A stretch of 64,000 nt of DNA from Bacteroidales bacterium (GCA_014800845.1 JAAVFJ010000003.1:1-64000), one strand, 5' to 3'; positions 6,883 to 15,538 are shown, numbered from the stretch's first letter. The notes: generated from the letters alone by a model not told the origin. A program made the numbers and translations.

Positions 6883-7344
6883 ATGAATATTGGTGATATA
6901 GTGCCTGATTTGTTAGGGCAGGATGCCGAGGGTCGCGAGGTTAAGCTCAGCGATTTTCCCGGTAAAAAAGTAATCTTATATTTCTATCCCAAAGACAACA
7001 CTTCGGGTTGCACGGCTGAAGCATGCAGCATGCGCGACAATCTTCCGGCGCTGGAGCATGAGGGTTATCAAGTGATAGGGGTAAGTGTGGACAGCGCTGA
7101 TTCCCACAAAAAGTTTGCCGCCAAGAATGAGCTGACATTCCCCTTGATTGCTGACACTGACCATAGACTTGTGGAGCAGATGGGTGTGTGGGGCGAGAAG
7201 TCCATGTATGGCCGCAAATACATGGGTACTTTCCGCACAACTTTCATCATCGGCCCCGACCATAAAATCGAAAAGATCTATCTGCCCAAGCAGATAAAGA
7301 CCAAGACTCACGCCACACAGATTCTTGATTCCGTTGGAAAGTAA
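6883..7344 (+). CDS. bcp: Thiol peroxidase, Bcp/PrxQ family
   Basis: The peroxiredoxin reduces hydrogen and organic peroxides through a cysteine thiol. The 153-residue product, read from MNIGDIVPDL, shows the AhpC/TSA fold with FYPKDNTSGCTAEAC, in which SGCT holds the peroxidatic Cys and the second Cys five residues on is the PrxQ resolving Cys. GVWGEKSMYGRKYMG and RTTFIIG are typical Bcp features. The start at 6883 is chosen over 6853 because the upstream residues are encoded by the promoter. It is monocistronic, with its own promoter and a strong hairpin after the stop. Confidence 0.95.
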   Translation: MNIGDIVPDLLGQDAEGREVKLSDFPGKKVILYFYPKDNTSGCTAEACSMRDNLPALEHEGYQVIGVSVDSADSHKKFAAKNELTFPLIADTDHRLVEQMGVWGEKSMYGRKYMGTFRTTFIIGPDHKIEKIYLPKQIKTKTHATQILDSVGK

Positions 7345-7415
7345 TTCCACAGCATCTGTTGAATTTGCCTAAGAGGGTGGCATCTGCGCTCAGCAATTCC
7401 CCCTTATACACAATT

Positions 7416-7470
7416 AAATCAATGCGCAAACGCCTGCCATTCCGGCACTGCGTTTGCGCATTGATTTGTT
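7416..7470 (+). terminator. Long 18-bp hairpin after bcp
   Basis: AAATCAATGCGCAAACGC pairs perfectly with GCGTTTGCGCATTGATTT. A 16-nt loop has a further 4-bp TGCC/GGCA stem, and a T-rich stretch follows. It is taken as the bcp terminator; the stem is unusually long for one. Confidence 0.65.
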
Positions 7471-7818
7471 TCCTGAAAGGAAGGACTTTAGAGAAGCTAA
7501 CAAATCCGTAGCGCATGGAGAGGAGGATGGAATCCTCATGTCCAGAGGTTGCGGGTTTGGTGGTGGGAATCGGTTGGCGATTCGGTTTGGTTGTTGTGGG
7601 TGTATGCCGGTTATTTTAACTTAATTCTACTTTTTGCGTGGATTGTTGCTGATGGCATCTCCGAAGCCGGGGTTTGACGGCTGCCTTTCGGTTTTGTTGC
7701 GAAGTTCGCAATCAAATTCTGTTTGGGAAAGCCGAATTATTTCGGATGATTACAATCTATACTGCATATAGATGTTGGCTTTTGGGGATGCTTGGTTTGG
7801 TGGATGGATATATAAATT
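7471..7818. other. Intergenic stretch without recognised gene
   Basis: The region between the bcp and tonB terminators is rich in G and T on the plus strand. It has a short GAGGAT/ATCCTC hairpin near 7532, no ORF with coding character, and no recognised RNA or promoter. Both flanking genes converge on it. Confidence 0.5.
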
Positions 7819-7849
7819 AAGAGAGACCTCGCGGGGCGGGGTCTCTCTT
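7819..7849 (-). terminator. Terminator of the tonB operon
   Basis: AAGAGAGACC pairs perfectly with GGTCTCTCTT around a GC-rich loop, 24 bp after the tonB stop. The minus-strand continuation (AATTAATTTATATATCC) is A/T-rich. It ends the exbB-exbD-exbD-tonB transcript. Confidence 0.75.
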
Positions 7850-7872
7850 GGGTCCTTATGGGGATGGGGGAA

Positions 7873-8745
7873 TTACATGTTCTGGAGCTTGAAGGTTACG
7901 GGGAGGGTGAAGTAAGAGCGTACGGCTGCACCGTTGTTCTTACCGGGGCTCCACTTAGGCATCTTGCGCACTACGCGCAGAGCTTCCTTGTCAAGTTCCT
8001 TGTCAACGCCGCGTACAACTACGGGGTTGGTAACTGAACCGTCTTTCTCAACGGTGAATTTCACGATTACCTTACCCTGCACATTGTTCTGCTGAGCGAG
8101 TTCGGGGTAGCGGAGGTTGCTGCTGAGCCACTTCATGAGTGCGCCCTGACCGCCGGGGAAGGCTGCCTGCTGCTCTACAACCTCGAAAATCTTTTCGGGT
8201 TCGGGAGCTGCTTTGGGTTCGGGCTTAACTTCTTCTACTACCTGGACTGCTTTCACAGCGTCGTTCACCTGGCCTACGTCGATTTTACCCTCCTGGTTAA
8301 CTGCACCCACCTGGGCTTCGTTCTCCTGGATTTCGTCCATGTTGCGCACCTCCTTGTCGGCATCAGCCTTATCAACGATTGCGATGGCAGTCACCTGCTG
8401 AGAGGCTACCTGCTCTTCCACGGTCTGTTCCTCGGGGGGAGTTTCTTCTTCGTATTTTACTTCTTCTTCTTCCTCTTCTGCCGCATCGTCTTGAAGCATT
8501 TCAATCTGACTCATCTGCTCACCCTTGGCGCGGGCCTCTTCTTCGGCTTTCTTGAAGTCGAGGTAAGCGCTGTAGGAGATGACAGCTACAGCTACAGCAA
8601 TGAGAAGAAGAATGATGCCGATGATTGCGAGTATGTGACGACGGGTTGAGTTTTTACGCATTACGTATGCGCCGAACTCTTTGTTCTTGCCGTCAAATAC
8701 TATGTCGGTCCATTCTCTGGATGTAAGATTTACTCCTTTTGCCAT
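7873..8745 (-). CDS. tonB: TonB energy transducer
   Basis: TonB couples the inner-membrane proton motor to outer-membrane receptors. The 290-residue product has a cytoplasmic N-terminus (WTDIVFDGKNKEFGAYVMRK, typical of Bacteroidota TonB), one transmembrane helix (~36-58) and an acidic/Pro-rich periplasmic spacer with a run of Glu. The C-terminal TonB domain (from ~200) shows FPGGQGALMKWLSSNLRYPELAQ and GKVIVKFTVEKDGSV. It is last in the exbB-exbD-exbD-tonB operon, 41 bp after exbD2, and probably serves the many TonB-dependent (SusC-type) receptors expected in such a genome. Confidence 0.93.
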   Translation of the reverse strand: MAKGVNLTSREWTDIVFDGKNKEFGAYVMRKNSTRRHILAIIGIILLLIAVAVAVISYSAYLDFKKAEEEARAKGEQMSQIEMLQDDAAEEEEEEVKYEEETPPEEQTVEEQVASQQVTAIAIVDKADADKEVRNMDEIQENEAQVGAVNQEGKIDVGQVNDAVKAVQVVEEVKPEPKAAPEPEKIFEVVEQQAAFPGGQGALMKWLSSNLRYPELAQQNNVQGKVIVKFTVEKDGSVTNPVVVRGVDKELDKEALRVVRKMPKWSPGKNNGAAVRSYFTLPVTFKLQNM

Positions 8746-8786
8746 TTTCTTTTCTGTGTTTTATCGGTTAATAAATCTTACTTTCA

Positions 8787-9545
8787 TCACTTATTACGGC
8801 GCTGGAAGTCTTCAAGCAGGGCTTTGTCCTGAGCCGTCATGTTGTCGATCTGGTAACGTGCAATCTGGTTAATCTGCATCTCATCAAGCAGGGCTACGAG
8901 CGAGCCGTAAGATGCGGCATCTGTGGCCTTGATGATGATGGTGAGTTTGCCATATTGCTCGTCATTGCGGACGATACGTGCGAGGCTGTCGAACTGTGCC
9001 TGAGTGAGCTGACCCTCCTTAAATTGCTTACGGATGGGGTCAATGGCTTCGAGCACTTTTTTGTTACGATTAATAATGAGCTTACGGATACCGTCTTTCT
9101 CGCCCATGTTGAAGGTGGCTTTGACGAGTTTTTCCTGGCCTGCAGGCATGTTAACTTTGATGTTAGCGGGGTCGGATTCGTCAAGGATTTTGATGCCGCC
9201 GTCAGCGGTGGGGATTTCGCCGGGCTTACCTTCGTAATAGTAGATTACGGGGGTGATTCCGCCGATAGTGTCGGGCTGTCCGTTGGGGAGGCGCTTAGCG
9301 TCGACTATGATTGTCACAGCGTCGGCTGCACTGGCCTGGTTCATCTGCTCCGTCTGCAGGTTCTCCTTGTTTGAAGGGAGTGCGATGTTCAGAGTCTGAG
9401 TCTTAATCATCGTGGTACACAGCATGAAGAATGTGATAAGGAGCATGTTCATGTCTACCATGGGCGTGAAGTCCACGCGGATGGTCATTTTCTTCTGGTG
9501 GTTCTTGCCTTTGCCGTTGCCACCGCCTGATTCTATCTGAGCCAT
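8787..9545 (-). CDS. exbD: ExbD/TolR-type biopolymer transporter (second copy)
   Basis: The 252-residue protein has a short basic N-terminus and a single transmembrane helix with the conserved proton-relay Asp: RVDFTPMVDMNMLLITFFML. The periplasmic domain is larger than in E. coli ExbD (141 aa), with an inserted segment containing IVDAKRLPNGQ and YYYEGKPGEIP. It ends TIIIKATDAASYGSLVALLDEM, the usual ExbD fold. It lies 3 bp after the first ExbD. Two non-identical ExbDs in one operon are common in Bacteroidota and may form a heteromeric stator with ExbB. Confidence 0.9.
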   Translation of the reverse strand: MAQIESGGGNGKGKNHQKKMTIRVDFTPMVDMNMLLITFFMLCTTMIKTQTLNIALPSNKENLQTEQMNQASAADAVTIIVDAKRLPNGQPDTIGGITPVIYYYEGKPGEIPTADGGIKILDESDPANIKVNMPAGQEKLVKATFNMGEKDGIRKLIINRNKKVLEAIDPIRKQFKEGQLTQAQFDSLARIVRNDEQYGKLTIIIKATDAASYGSLVALLDEMQINQIARYQIDNMTAQDKALLEDFQRRNK

Positions 9546-9548
9546 GTC

Positions 9549-10292
9549 TTAAGATTCTTCTTGTTTAAGAGCAGTTACAAGGGTAAATTTGTTTTTACCT
9601 ATGGTCTGCATGTTATCCATTATCATGTGCACGGTCTCAAAGCGGGTGCTCTGGTCAGCCTTGAGTGAGAAGCCTACGCCTTTAGATATAGCTTTCTTGA
9701 GTTCGTCGTTGGAGGTGCGAGAGATCGCCATAATCCACATCTGATACTCTGTGAGGCCTTTCTGATACTTGGAGGCGGAGATGCGTTCCTTTTCAGCTTC
9801 GGTAAGATAGTGCACCGGAATACCGGTGTGGCGGCCGGTTTCTTCAAGTTGACCACCTATCCATTTGTCCTGAGTCTCGGTGTCAGCATCGAGAAATGCG
9901 GGGAGCTCCTGGAAGGGGACGCCGAATGAACCAAGCTTAGTGAAAGCGAGTTTCTGTTCGGGAGTGAAGCTTACGGTCTTGCCGGTCTGTTGAGCGTATT
10001 CCTTCGTCATGTTTTCAAGAAGTTCCAGACGCATTTTTTCGTTGGAGGCTTCCTGAGTGGTGTCGTTGGTCATCGTAATCCACACCTTTCCCTGGGGGTT
10101 TACGAGTACCTGGGCAACATTGTTCATCGGCATCTCTTCAGTGGATACTGAAGGGGGAGTGTTGGCCTGGAAGGGCTCTTTTGCCAAGAACGTTGAAGTC
10201 AACATGAAGAAGGTCAGCAGGAGCACAGTCACGTCGGACATGGCGGTCATGTCGATAAACGTGCTCTTCTTGTTTTGTTTAACTCTTCCCAT
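9549..10292 (-). CDS. exbD: ExbD/TolR-type biopolymer transporter (first copy)
   Basis: The 247-residue protein starts MGRVKQNKKSTFIDMTAMSDVTVLLLTFFML, the ExbD transmembrane helix with its essential Asp (MSDV). A long periplasmic region follows, with the ExbD-like VNPQGKVWITM near the start and an extra helical insertion (about 75-170). The end reads FSLKADQSTRFETVHMIMDNMQTIGKNKFTLVTAL. It belongs to the motor complex that energises TonB. exbB precedes it by 70 bp and the second exbD follows 3 bp after its stop. Confidence 0.9.
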   Translation of the reverse strand: MGRVKQNKKSTFIDMTAMSDVTVLLLTFFMLTSTFLAKEPFQANTPPSVSTEEMPMNNVAQVLVNPQGKVWITMTNDTTQEASNEKMRLELLENMTKEYAQQTGKTVSFTPEQKLAFTKLGSFGVPFQELPAFLDADTETQDKWIGGQLEETGRHTGIPVHYLTEAEKERISASKYQKGLTEYQMWIMAISRTSNDELKKAISKGVGFSLKADQSTRFETVHMIMDNMQTIGKNKFTLVTALKQEES

Positions 10293-10362
10293 ATTGCTAT
10301 TGACTTAAAAAAGATTGGTTAAAGCAGTGAATTAATCTGTTACGTCACTCACGGAAGGTGAA

Positions 10363-11208
10363 TTAGTGAGTAGCAGAGAAAGTAGCTACGATTGAGAAAC
10401 CAACTTCGTCGATAGCGTAGGTGAGGTTGTCGATTTTGTTAGTGTAGAAGTTGTAAGAGATAACTGCGAGAGCACCAGTTGCGATACCGGTAGCGGTATT
10501 GATAAGTGCCTCAGAGATACCGGTTGAGAGCTGAGTTGCGTCAGGAGCACCTGAGTTAGCAAGAGCCTGGAATGATTTGATCATACCCATTACAGTACCG
10601 AGAAGACCTACGAGAGTACCGAGAGTAGTGAGGGTAGCTACGATGGGGAGGTTCTGCTGCAGAGAGGGCATCTCGAGAGCGGTAGCTTCTTCCACTTCGT
10701 TGCGGAGGATTGTGAGCTTCTGCTCCTTAGAGAGTACGGTGTTGGCGTCCATCTCTTTGTACTTCACGAGAACGGCGTGTACTACGGAAGCAACAGCACC
10801 CTTCTGAGTCTTACAACGCTGGAGAGCCTGGTCGATTTTGCCGGCAGCGAGGTCGCTCTTGATGTCGATTACGAATTTGGGCACTGAGCCTTTACCCTTA
10901 GCAGAGCTGAGAGCGATCCAGCGCTCGATAGAGAGAACGATTACGGTGAAGAGAAGAGTGATAAGGATAGGTACGATGAAACCGCCTTTGTAAACGGTAC
11001 CGGCGTAGTTGAGGGGGTGACCGTTTGCGGGATCGTTTTCGGAGAAGTTAGAGGGATCGCCAAGAACGAAGATGAAGAGGCAAACGGCGAATACTGCGCA
11101 AATCAGGATTACGAGGAATGCGTTGCCGATACCTTTGATGTTGGAGATTTTCTCTTCTTTCTTTTGAGCAGCCTTGGGTGCTGCGGGCTTGGGAGTGGTA
11201 GCTTCCAT
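10363..11208 (-). CDS. exbB: ExbB/MotA/TolQ proton channel
   Basis: This is the proton-channel subunit of the TonB motor. The 281-residue product has a Lys/Ala-rich N-terminal tail and a first transmembrane helix (~27-50). A second helix follows (FIVPILITLLFTVIVLSIERWIAL), then a cytoplasmic stretch and two C-terminal helices (LPIVATLTTLGTLVGLLGTVMGMIKSFQAL and ISEALINTATGIATGALAVISYNFY), the MotA_ExbB signature. It is the first gene of the operon, with a leader of ~140 nt from the promoter at 11356-11386. Confidence 0.93.
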   Translation of the reverse strand: MEATTPKPAAPKAAQKKEEKISNIKGIGNAFLVILICAVFAVCLFIFVLGDPSNFSENDPANGHPLNYAGTVYKGGFIVPILITLLFTVIVLSIERWIALSSAKGKGSVPKFVIDIKSDLAAGKIDQALQRCKTQKGAVASVVHAVLVKYKEMDANTVLSKEQKLTILRNEVEEATALEMPSLQQNLPIVATLTTLGTLVGLLGTVMGMIKSFQALANSGAPDATQLSTGISEALINTATGIATGALAVISYNFYTNKIDNLTYAIDEVGFSIVATFSATH

Positions 11209-11355
11209 AGTGTGTTGAGAAATTTGTTTGTTAATTTAGTTATAAGTGATTACTTTGTTTCAAATTTTGGGTTTGGCCGCAGGGGAGCGGTTGTGACCGA
11301 AACAATTTATATACGCGGTTTTGATGCCTTTTATTGCTCGGTAAATATAACTTTG

Positions 11356-11386
11356 CAAAATTACTTAATTATTCACATACTGCAAA
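11356..11386 (-). promoter_or_regulatory. Bacteroidota promoter of exbB operon
   Basis: On the minus strand TTTG (11383-11386), 19 nt and TAATTTTG (11356-11363) match the consensus exactly. It is the only good promoter between pgk and exbB, so the whole TonB motor operon probably starts here. Confidence 0.75.
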
Positions 11387-11458
11387 GGGTGATGAGTGGT
11401 AAAAAATATGTTTTGCAACATGTTTTGGCACCTTTTGCAATCAGGTATACATGCAAGT

Positions 11459-11490
11459 CCCGCGAGGCCGGTGGGCCACGCGGGGCTTAA
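11459..11490 (-). terminator. GC-rich hairpin after pgk
   Basis: CCCGCG plus GGCC on one arm pairs with GGCC plus CGCGGG on the other, across one U-U mismatch and a 4-nt loop. It lies 20 bp after the pgk stop. No T-run follows on the minus strand, so it may need a factor or serve as a 3'-end stabiliser. Confidence 0.5.
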
Positions 11491-11509
11491 AATACTTATT
11501 TCGGGGCTA

Positions 11510-12757
11510 TTATCCCTTGATGGCAGCGATGCCGGGGAGGATTTTGCCTTCGATTGCCTCAAGCAGTGCGCCGCCGCCGGTAGACACGTAGCTAACCTTG
11601 TCGGCCAAGCCGAATTTGTTAACACATGCTACTGAGTCGCCGCCGCCTACGAGTGAGAATGCACCGTTTTCGGTAGCTTCCACCACAGCGTCGGCAATTG
11701 CGCGGCTGCCTGCAGTGAAGTTGTCAAACTCGAATACGCCTGCAGGACCGTTCCAGAGGATGGTCTTTGCGGGGAGGATGGCCTCGCGGAAGAGCTCACG
11801 GGTCTTGGGGCCTGCGTCGAGACCTTCCCAGCCGTCGGGGATATCGTTGCTGGGGCAGATCATGGTGTTGGCATCGTTGCTGAAAGCGTCTGCTGCCACG
11901 CAGTCCACACCGAGCACGAGGTTTACACCCTTCTCCTTAGCCTTCTTGATGATGTCGAGAGCCAGGTCAAGTTTGTCGTCCTCGCAGATAGAGAGGCCAA
12001 CCTTGCCGCCGAGAGCCTTGGCGAAGGTGTAAGTCATGCCGCCGCAGAGGATGAGGTTGTCCACCTTGTCCATGAGGTTTTCGATGATGCCGATCTTGGT
12101 GCTCACCTTAGAACCACCCATGATGGCGGTGAAGGGGCGCTTGATGTCAGAAAGAATATTATCTACAGCCTTCACCTCTTTCTCCATGAGGTAGCCGAGC
12201 ATCTTGTCTTCGGGTTTGAAGTAGTCGGCGATCACGGCGGTGGAAGCGTGCTTGCGGTGAGCGGTGCCGAAAGCGTCGTTCACATAAACGTCGGCGTAAG
12301 AAGCCAGAGTCTTCGCGAACTCCTTCTGTGACTCCTTGAGAGCCTTCTTGGCTTCGTCGTAAGCGGGGTCTTTCTTGTCGAGTGCGGGCTTGCCCTCCTC
12401 CTCGGGATAGAAGCGGAGGTTTTCAAGCAGGAGCACCTCGCCGGGCATGAGGGCAGCAGCTGCTTCCTGAGCCTTGGCGCAGTCTTCAGCAAACTTCACC
12501 TCAGTGCCGAGAGCCTTGGCTACATCTTCACGAATCTGGCTGAGCGAGAGCTTGGGGTTAACTTTGCCTTTGGGCTTGCCCATGTGGCTCATAAGGATGA
12601 GAGAGCCGCCGTCGGCCAGTATTTTTTTGAGGGTAGGAAGGGCGCCACGGATGCGGGTGTCATCAGTTACGTGGCCGTTTTCATCGAGGGGTACATTGAA
12701 GTCTACGCGTACGATAGCCTTTTTCCCTGCGAAGTTGTAATTATCAATATTTGCCAT
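11510..12757 (-). CDS. pgk: Phosphoglycerate kinase
   Basis: The glycolytic enzyme transfers phosphate from 1,3-bisphosphoglycerate to ADP. From [13 protein letters not shown] the product is 415 aa, a normal PGK length. Seen are [27 protein letters not shown] (substrate-binding His), [23 protein letters not shown], and the nucleotide-site GGGDSVACV and [13 protein letters not shown]. The ORF-track start at 12853 adds 32 residues unlike PGK and passes through the promoter box; the start at 12757 is preferred. It is a single gene, with a leader of ~60 nt. Confidence 0.96.
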   Translation of the reverse strand: MANIDNYNFAGKKAIVRVDFNVPLDENGHVTDDTRIRGALPTLKKILADGGSLILMSHMGKPKGKVNPKLSLSQIREDVAKALGTEVKFAEDCAKAQEAAAALMPGEVLLLENLRFYPEEEGKPALDKKDPAYDEAKKALKESQKEFAKTLASYADVYVNDAFGTAHRKHASTAVIADYFKPEDKMLGYLMEKEVKAVDNILSDIKRPFTAIMGGSKVSTKIGIIENLMDKVDNLILCGGMTYTFAKALGGKVGLSICEDDKLDLALDIIKKAKEKGVNLVLGVDCVAADAFSNDANTMICPSNDIPDGWEGLDAGPKTRELFREAILPAKTILWNGPAGVFEFDNFTAGSRAIADAVVEATENGAFSLVGGGDSVACVNKFGLADKVSYVSTGGGALLEAIEGKILPGIAAIKG

Positions 12758-12823
12758 TCTTAAATGAAATTTGGGTTCATCTTTTAGACGCGCCAACTCG
12801 GAAAATGTTGACGCTTTGTGGCG

Positions 12824-12854
12824 CGAAGTTACAAAATCTTTAGGAAATTTCAAA
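12824..12854 (-). promoter_or_regulatory. Promoter of pgk
   Basis: On the minus strand TTTG (12851-12854), 19 nt and TAACTTCG (12824-12831) match the Bacteroidota consensus with one change in the -7 box. It supports the pgk start at 12757. Confidence 0.65.
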
Positions 12855-12864
12855 AGTATTTTGT

Positions 12865-12872
12865 TAATTTTG
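12865..12872 (+). promoter_or_regulatory. -7 box for kinase-RapZ gene
   Basis: TAATTTTG lies 22 nt before the ATG at 12895. No clear TTTG is present 19-20 nt upstream, so the -33 element is weak. It overlaps the upstream end of the divergent pgk promoter. Confidence 0.5.
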
Positions 12873-12894
12873 CTCTCTCAAAGCTGAAAAGATT

Positions 12895-14301
12895 ATGAAC
12901 GAGCTCATAAAACTATATACGAATCACTACGGCAGCGAGCCGGAAACCGTGATTCCGCTGGCCGGGAGCGGCAGTGCGCGCCGCTATTTTCGCTTGAGCG
13001 GGGCGCCCGGTAGCGCCATCGGCACCATCGGGCCTGATTGTCGTGAAAATGAAACATTTGTGGCGCTTGCCGAGGCATTTGGCGCGGCCGGTGCTAATGT
13101 GCCCCAGGTGCTTGAGGTGGCTCCGGACAGTGGCTGCTACCTGCAGCAGGATTTGGGTGACACCTCCCTGTTCAGCATGCTACACAGCGCCGAGGGTGAG
13201 GCGATGGTGGCCGAGACAATGCGTGCGTTGCCGGTGCTGCAGCTGGCTGCGCAGGTTACCGATGAGATGCTCTACCCCGTGAAAGCCATGAGCGGCGAGC
13301 ACGTGATGGCCGACCTGAATTATTTCCGCTATTGCTTTCTGAAAGCGGTGGGTGTGGAGGTAGACGAGGAGCTGATTCTTCGCGATTTTCGCACTATAGT
13401 TAATATGGTGGAGTCCACCCCCGCAGCCCTTCAGGGGCTCATGCTGCGCGACTGCCAGAGCCGCAACGTAATGGTGCATGAGGGGAAGCCGCTTTTCATA
13501 GATTTCCAGAGTGCGCGCCGCGGCCCGTTGCTTTACGATGTGGCCTCCTTCCTTTGGCAGGCGCGTGCTAAATTCAGTGCCGATTTCAGGAGCCGCATGA
13601 CCGATGTCTATTTCGAGGCGCTGAGTGGTAAGCGCAAGGTAAGCCGCGAGAATCTGGAGGAGTCGCTGAGGCTGATGGTCATTATCCGCACGCTGCAAGT
13701 GCTCGGCGCCTACGGACTGCGTGGCATCACGCAGCGCAAGGCTCACTTTCTGCAGAGCATCCCGGCCGCGCTCGGCAACATACGCGAACTTCTGACCTAT
13801 CCCTTGCTCAATCAGCTTCCGGAAATGCGCAAGGCCCTGGAGGCAGTGTTGGAGATAAAGAGCCTGCGTCAGCCGGAGCCCGCTGAGGGGCGCCTGCTGG
13901 TGTCGGTGGGAAGCTTTTCATATAAGAAAGGGTATCCGGAAAACTTCACCGGCAATGGTGGCGGCTTCATGTTTGACTGCCGCGCCATGCACAACCCCGG
14001 GCGCTATGATGAATACAAGCCGCTGACCGGCCGAGACCGCCGCGTGATAGAGTTCCTTGAGGAGCGTGGCGAGGTTCAAAAGTTTCTGGAGGGGGCCATG
14101 TCACTGGTTGCACCCGCCGTGGAGAGATATTCGCAGCGCGGCTTTACGCATCTGCAGGTGGGCTTCGGCTGCACCGGTGGGCGTCATCGCTCCGTCTATT
14201 GCGCAGAGCACCTGGCGCAGATGCTCCGTGAGAAATTTTCGGAAGAGAAGGTAGAGATACTCGTAACTCACCGCGAACAAAACATAGAATACCGCCTATG
14301 A
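12895..14301 (+). CDS. APH-type kinase fused to RapZ C-terminal domain
   Basis: The 468-residue protein has two parts. Residues 1-~325 are an aminoglycoside-phosphotransferase-like sugar kinase: GSGSARRYFRL (loop), YLQQDLGDTSLF, MLRDCQSRNVMV (HxD-like catalytic loop, with R-D-C replacing H-x-D) and LFIDFQSARRGPLLYDVASFL (metal-binding Asp). This resembles AmgK MurNAc/GlcNAc anomeric kinase. Residues ~333-468 match the RapZ C-terminal domain, with FGCTGGRHRSVYCAEHLA at 424-441, the motif that binds glucosamine-6-phosphate in E. coli RapZ. It overlaps the MurU-like gene by 4 bp (ATGA). A role in amino-sugar recycling with built-in metabolite sensing is inferred. Confidence 0.85.
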   Translation: MNELIKLYTNHYGSEPETVIPLAGSGSARRYFRLSGAPGSAIGTIGPDCRENETFVALAEAFGAAGANVPQVLEVAPDSGCYLQQDLGDTSLFSMLHSAEGEAMVAETMRALPVLQLAAQVTDEMLYPVKAMSGEHVMADLNYFRYCFLKAVGVEVDEELILRDFRTIVNMVESTPAALQGLMLRDCQSRNVMVHEGKPLFIDFQSARRGPLLYDVASFLWQARAKFSADFRSRMTDVYFEALSGKRKVSRENLEESLRLMVIIRTLQVLGAYGLRGITQRKAHFLQSIPAALGNIRELLTYPLLNQLPEMRKALEAVLEIKSLRQPEPAEGRLLVSVGSFSYKKGYPENFTGNGGGFMFDCRAMHNPGRYDEYKPLTGRDRRVIEFLEERGEVQKFLEGAMSLVAPAVERYSQRGFTHLQVGFGCTGGRHRSVYCAEHLAQMLREKFSEEKVEILVTHREQNIEYRL

Positions 14302-15032
14302 AAGCCATGATTCTGGCAGCGGGTCTTGGCACCCGTCTGCGTCCCTGGACATTGACCCACCCCAAGGCGCTTGTACCGGTGGGGGGAGTGCCTATGCTCG
14401 AAAGGGTAATCTGCCGACTGCGCGACAACGGTACTGATTATATAGTGGTGAATGTGCACCACTTTGCCGAACAGATTATCGACTTCCTCGCCGGCCACGA
14501 TTTCGGGGTGGAGATTGCCATAAGCGATGAGCGCGAGGCGCTCCTCGACACCGGGGGTGCGCTCCTGCATGCCGCTCCGCTGTTGCTGCGCGATTCGCGC
14601 CCGGTGCTGGTGCATAACGTAGACATACTCTCTGACGCGCCTCTGCAGCAGCTGATGGCTGAGCATGAAGCCGGGGGAGGGGAGGCCACGTTGCTTACCT
14701 CACACAGGGACTCATCGCGCCGGCTGGTCTTTGACGCTGCCGGCAGGTTGCGGGGGTGGCACAATCTGAGTGCCGACCAGTGGAAGCCTGAGGGGTTCAG
14801 GGCAGCTGCTACCGATTCGCAAGAGGCTTTCAGCGGCATACATATCATAAAACCCGGGCTGATAGCCTCGATGGAGGCCGACGGATTCAGCGGCTCCTTC
14901 AGCGTGATTGACTATTATCTGGCGCTTGCGAAGAGGGGGCATGACATTCGCCACAATTGCCGTCCGGAGTTGCGGCTGCTCGACATAGGCAAACCGGCAA
15001 CACTGGCGCAAGCAGAAGCACTGGGCATCTAA
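14298..15032 (+). CDS. Nucleotidyltransferase, MurU-like
   Basis: The 244-residue protein is a sugar-1-phosphate nucleotidyltransferase. It opens with MILAAGLGTRLRPWTLTHPKALVPVGGVPM, the nucleotide-binding signature. VHNVDILSDAPL contains the metal-binding Asp region and GSFSVIDYYLALAKRG closes the active site. Size and sequence style fit MurU (MurNAc-1-P uridylyltransferase), and it is translationally coupled to an AmgK-like kinase, which is the known AmgK-MurU pairing for MurNAc recycling. Glucose- or mannose-1-phosphate specificity cannot be excluded from sequence alone. Confidence 0.85.
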   Translation: MKAMILAAGLGTRLRPWTLTHPKALVPVGGVPMLERVICRLRDNGTDYIVVNVHHFAEQIIDFLAGHDFGVEIAISDEREALLDTGGALLHAAPLLLRDSRPVLVHNVDILSDAPLQQLMAEHEAGGGEATLLTSHRDSSRRLVFDAAGRLRGWHNLSADQWKPEGFRAAATDSQEAFSGIHIIKPGLIASMEADGFSGSFSVIDYYLALAKRGHDIRHNCRPELRLLDIGKPATLAQAEALGI

Positions 15033-15059
15033 GAGAGTCGCACAAATGCACGACTCTCT
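15032..15059 (+). terminator. Hairpin directly after MurU-like gene
   Basis: AGAGAGTCG pairs perfectly with CGACTCTCT, the first arm overlapping the stop codon. An A-run rather than a T-run follows, so it is a weak plus-strand terminator; the second hairpin 12 bp on may supplement it. Confidence 0.45.
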
Positions 15060-15070
15060 AAAAACAACTT

Positions 15071-15101
15071 TGTCCCTGTCGGTGAGAGACCGACAGGGAC
15101 A
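15071..15101. terminator. Perfect 13-bp hairpin between convergent genes
   Basis: TGTCCCTGTCGGT pairs with ACCGACAGGGACA around a GAGAG loop. On the minus strand the arm is followed by AAGTTGTTTTTA, so it ends the small membrane-protein gene at 15146. It may also block plus-strand read-through. Confidence 0.75.
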
Positions 15102-15145
15102 GAGTATAATAGACAGGTTCTGCTCAGCAGAAACCTTGGGGCCAA

Positions 15146-15352
15146 TTATGCATGCATGTGGGTGTTGCGTTCAGCTGCGATGATGTCGTCGACTTCATGT
15201 TTCTTCACATTGTACTGGAAGATGCAACCAAGAACGAGGAGAACAACTGCTGCTCCGCCGAGCCACCAAGTGAGTGCGACTCCGGTAGTGAAGCATGAGG
15301 CAACGAGCAAACATGCTCCGATAATGTAGGAAATAATTGCAAGTGTTTTCAT
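15146..15352 (-). CDS. Small two-helix membrane protein
   Basis: The 68-residue product has two hydrophobic helices (LAIISYIIGACLLVASCF and WWLGGAAVVLLVLGCIFQ) joined by a short turn, and a charged tail (NVKKHEVDDIIAAERNTHMHA). No family was recognised. It is a single gene with a strong hairpin terminator, which supports it being expressed. The small size and hairpin topology suggest a membrane accessory or stress protein, but nothing specific. Confidence 0.65.
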   Translation of the reverse strand: MKTLAIISYIIGACLLVASCFTTGVALTWWLGGAAVVLLVLGCIFQYNVKKHEVDDIIAAERNTHMHA

Positions 15353-15479
15353 AATATCTACAGTATTAAGTTTATAATTAAGAGTGATTAAGTTTCACGT
15401 TTGATATTATAACATCGGGGGCGCGGGTTAAGTTCAGAGTCTCAAATTTTTAACATTTCTTGCGGGGCCGGCCAATCTT

Positions 15480-15511
15480 TTTGTGGTTGTGGGGAATTTT
15501 GACTACTTTTG
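15480..15511 (+). promoter_or_regulatory. Promoter of MFS transporter gene
   Basis: TTTG (15480-15483), 20 nt and TACTTTTG (15504-15511) match the Bacteroidota consensus, ending 27 nt before the ATG at 15539. Confidence 0.75.
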
Positions 15512-15538
15512 CGGCCTAATAATCTATGATCTATTACC

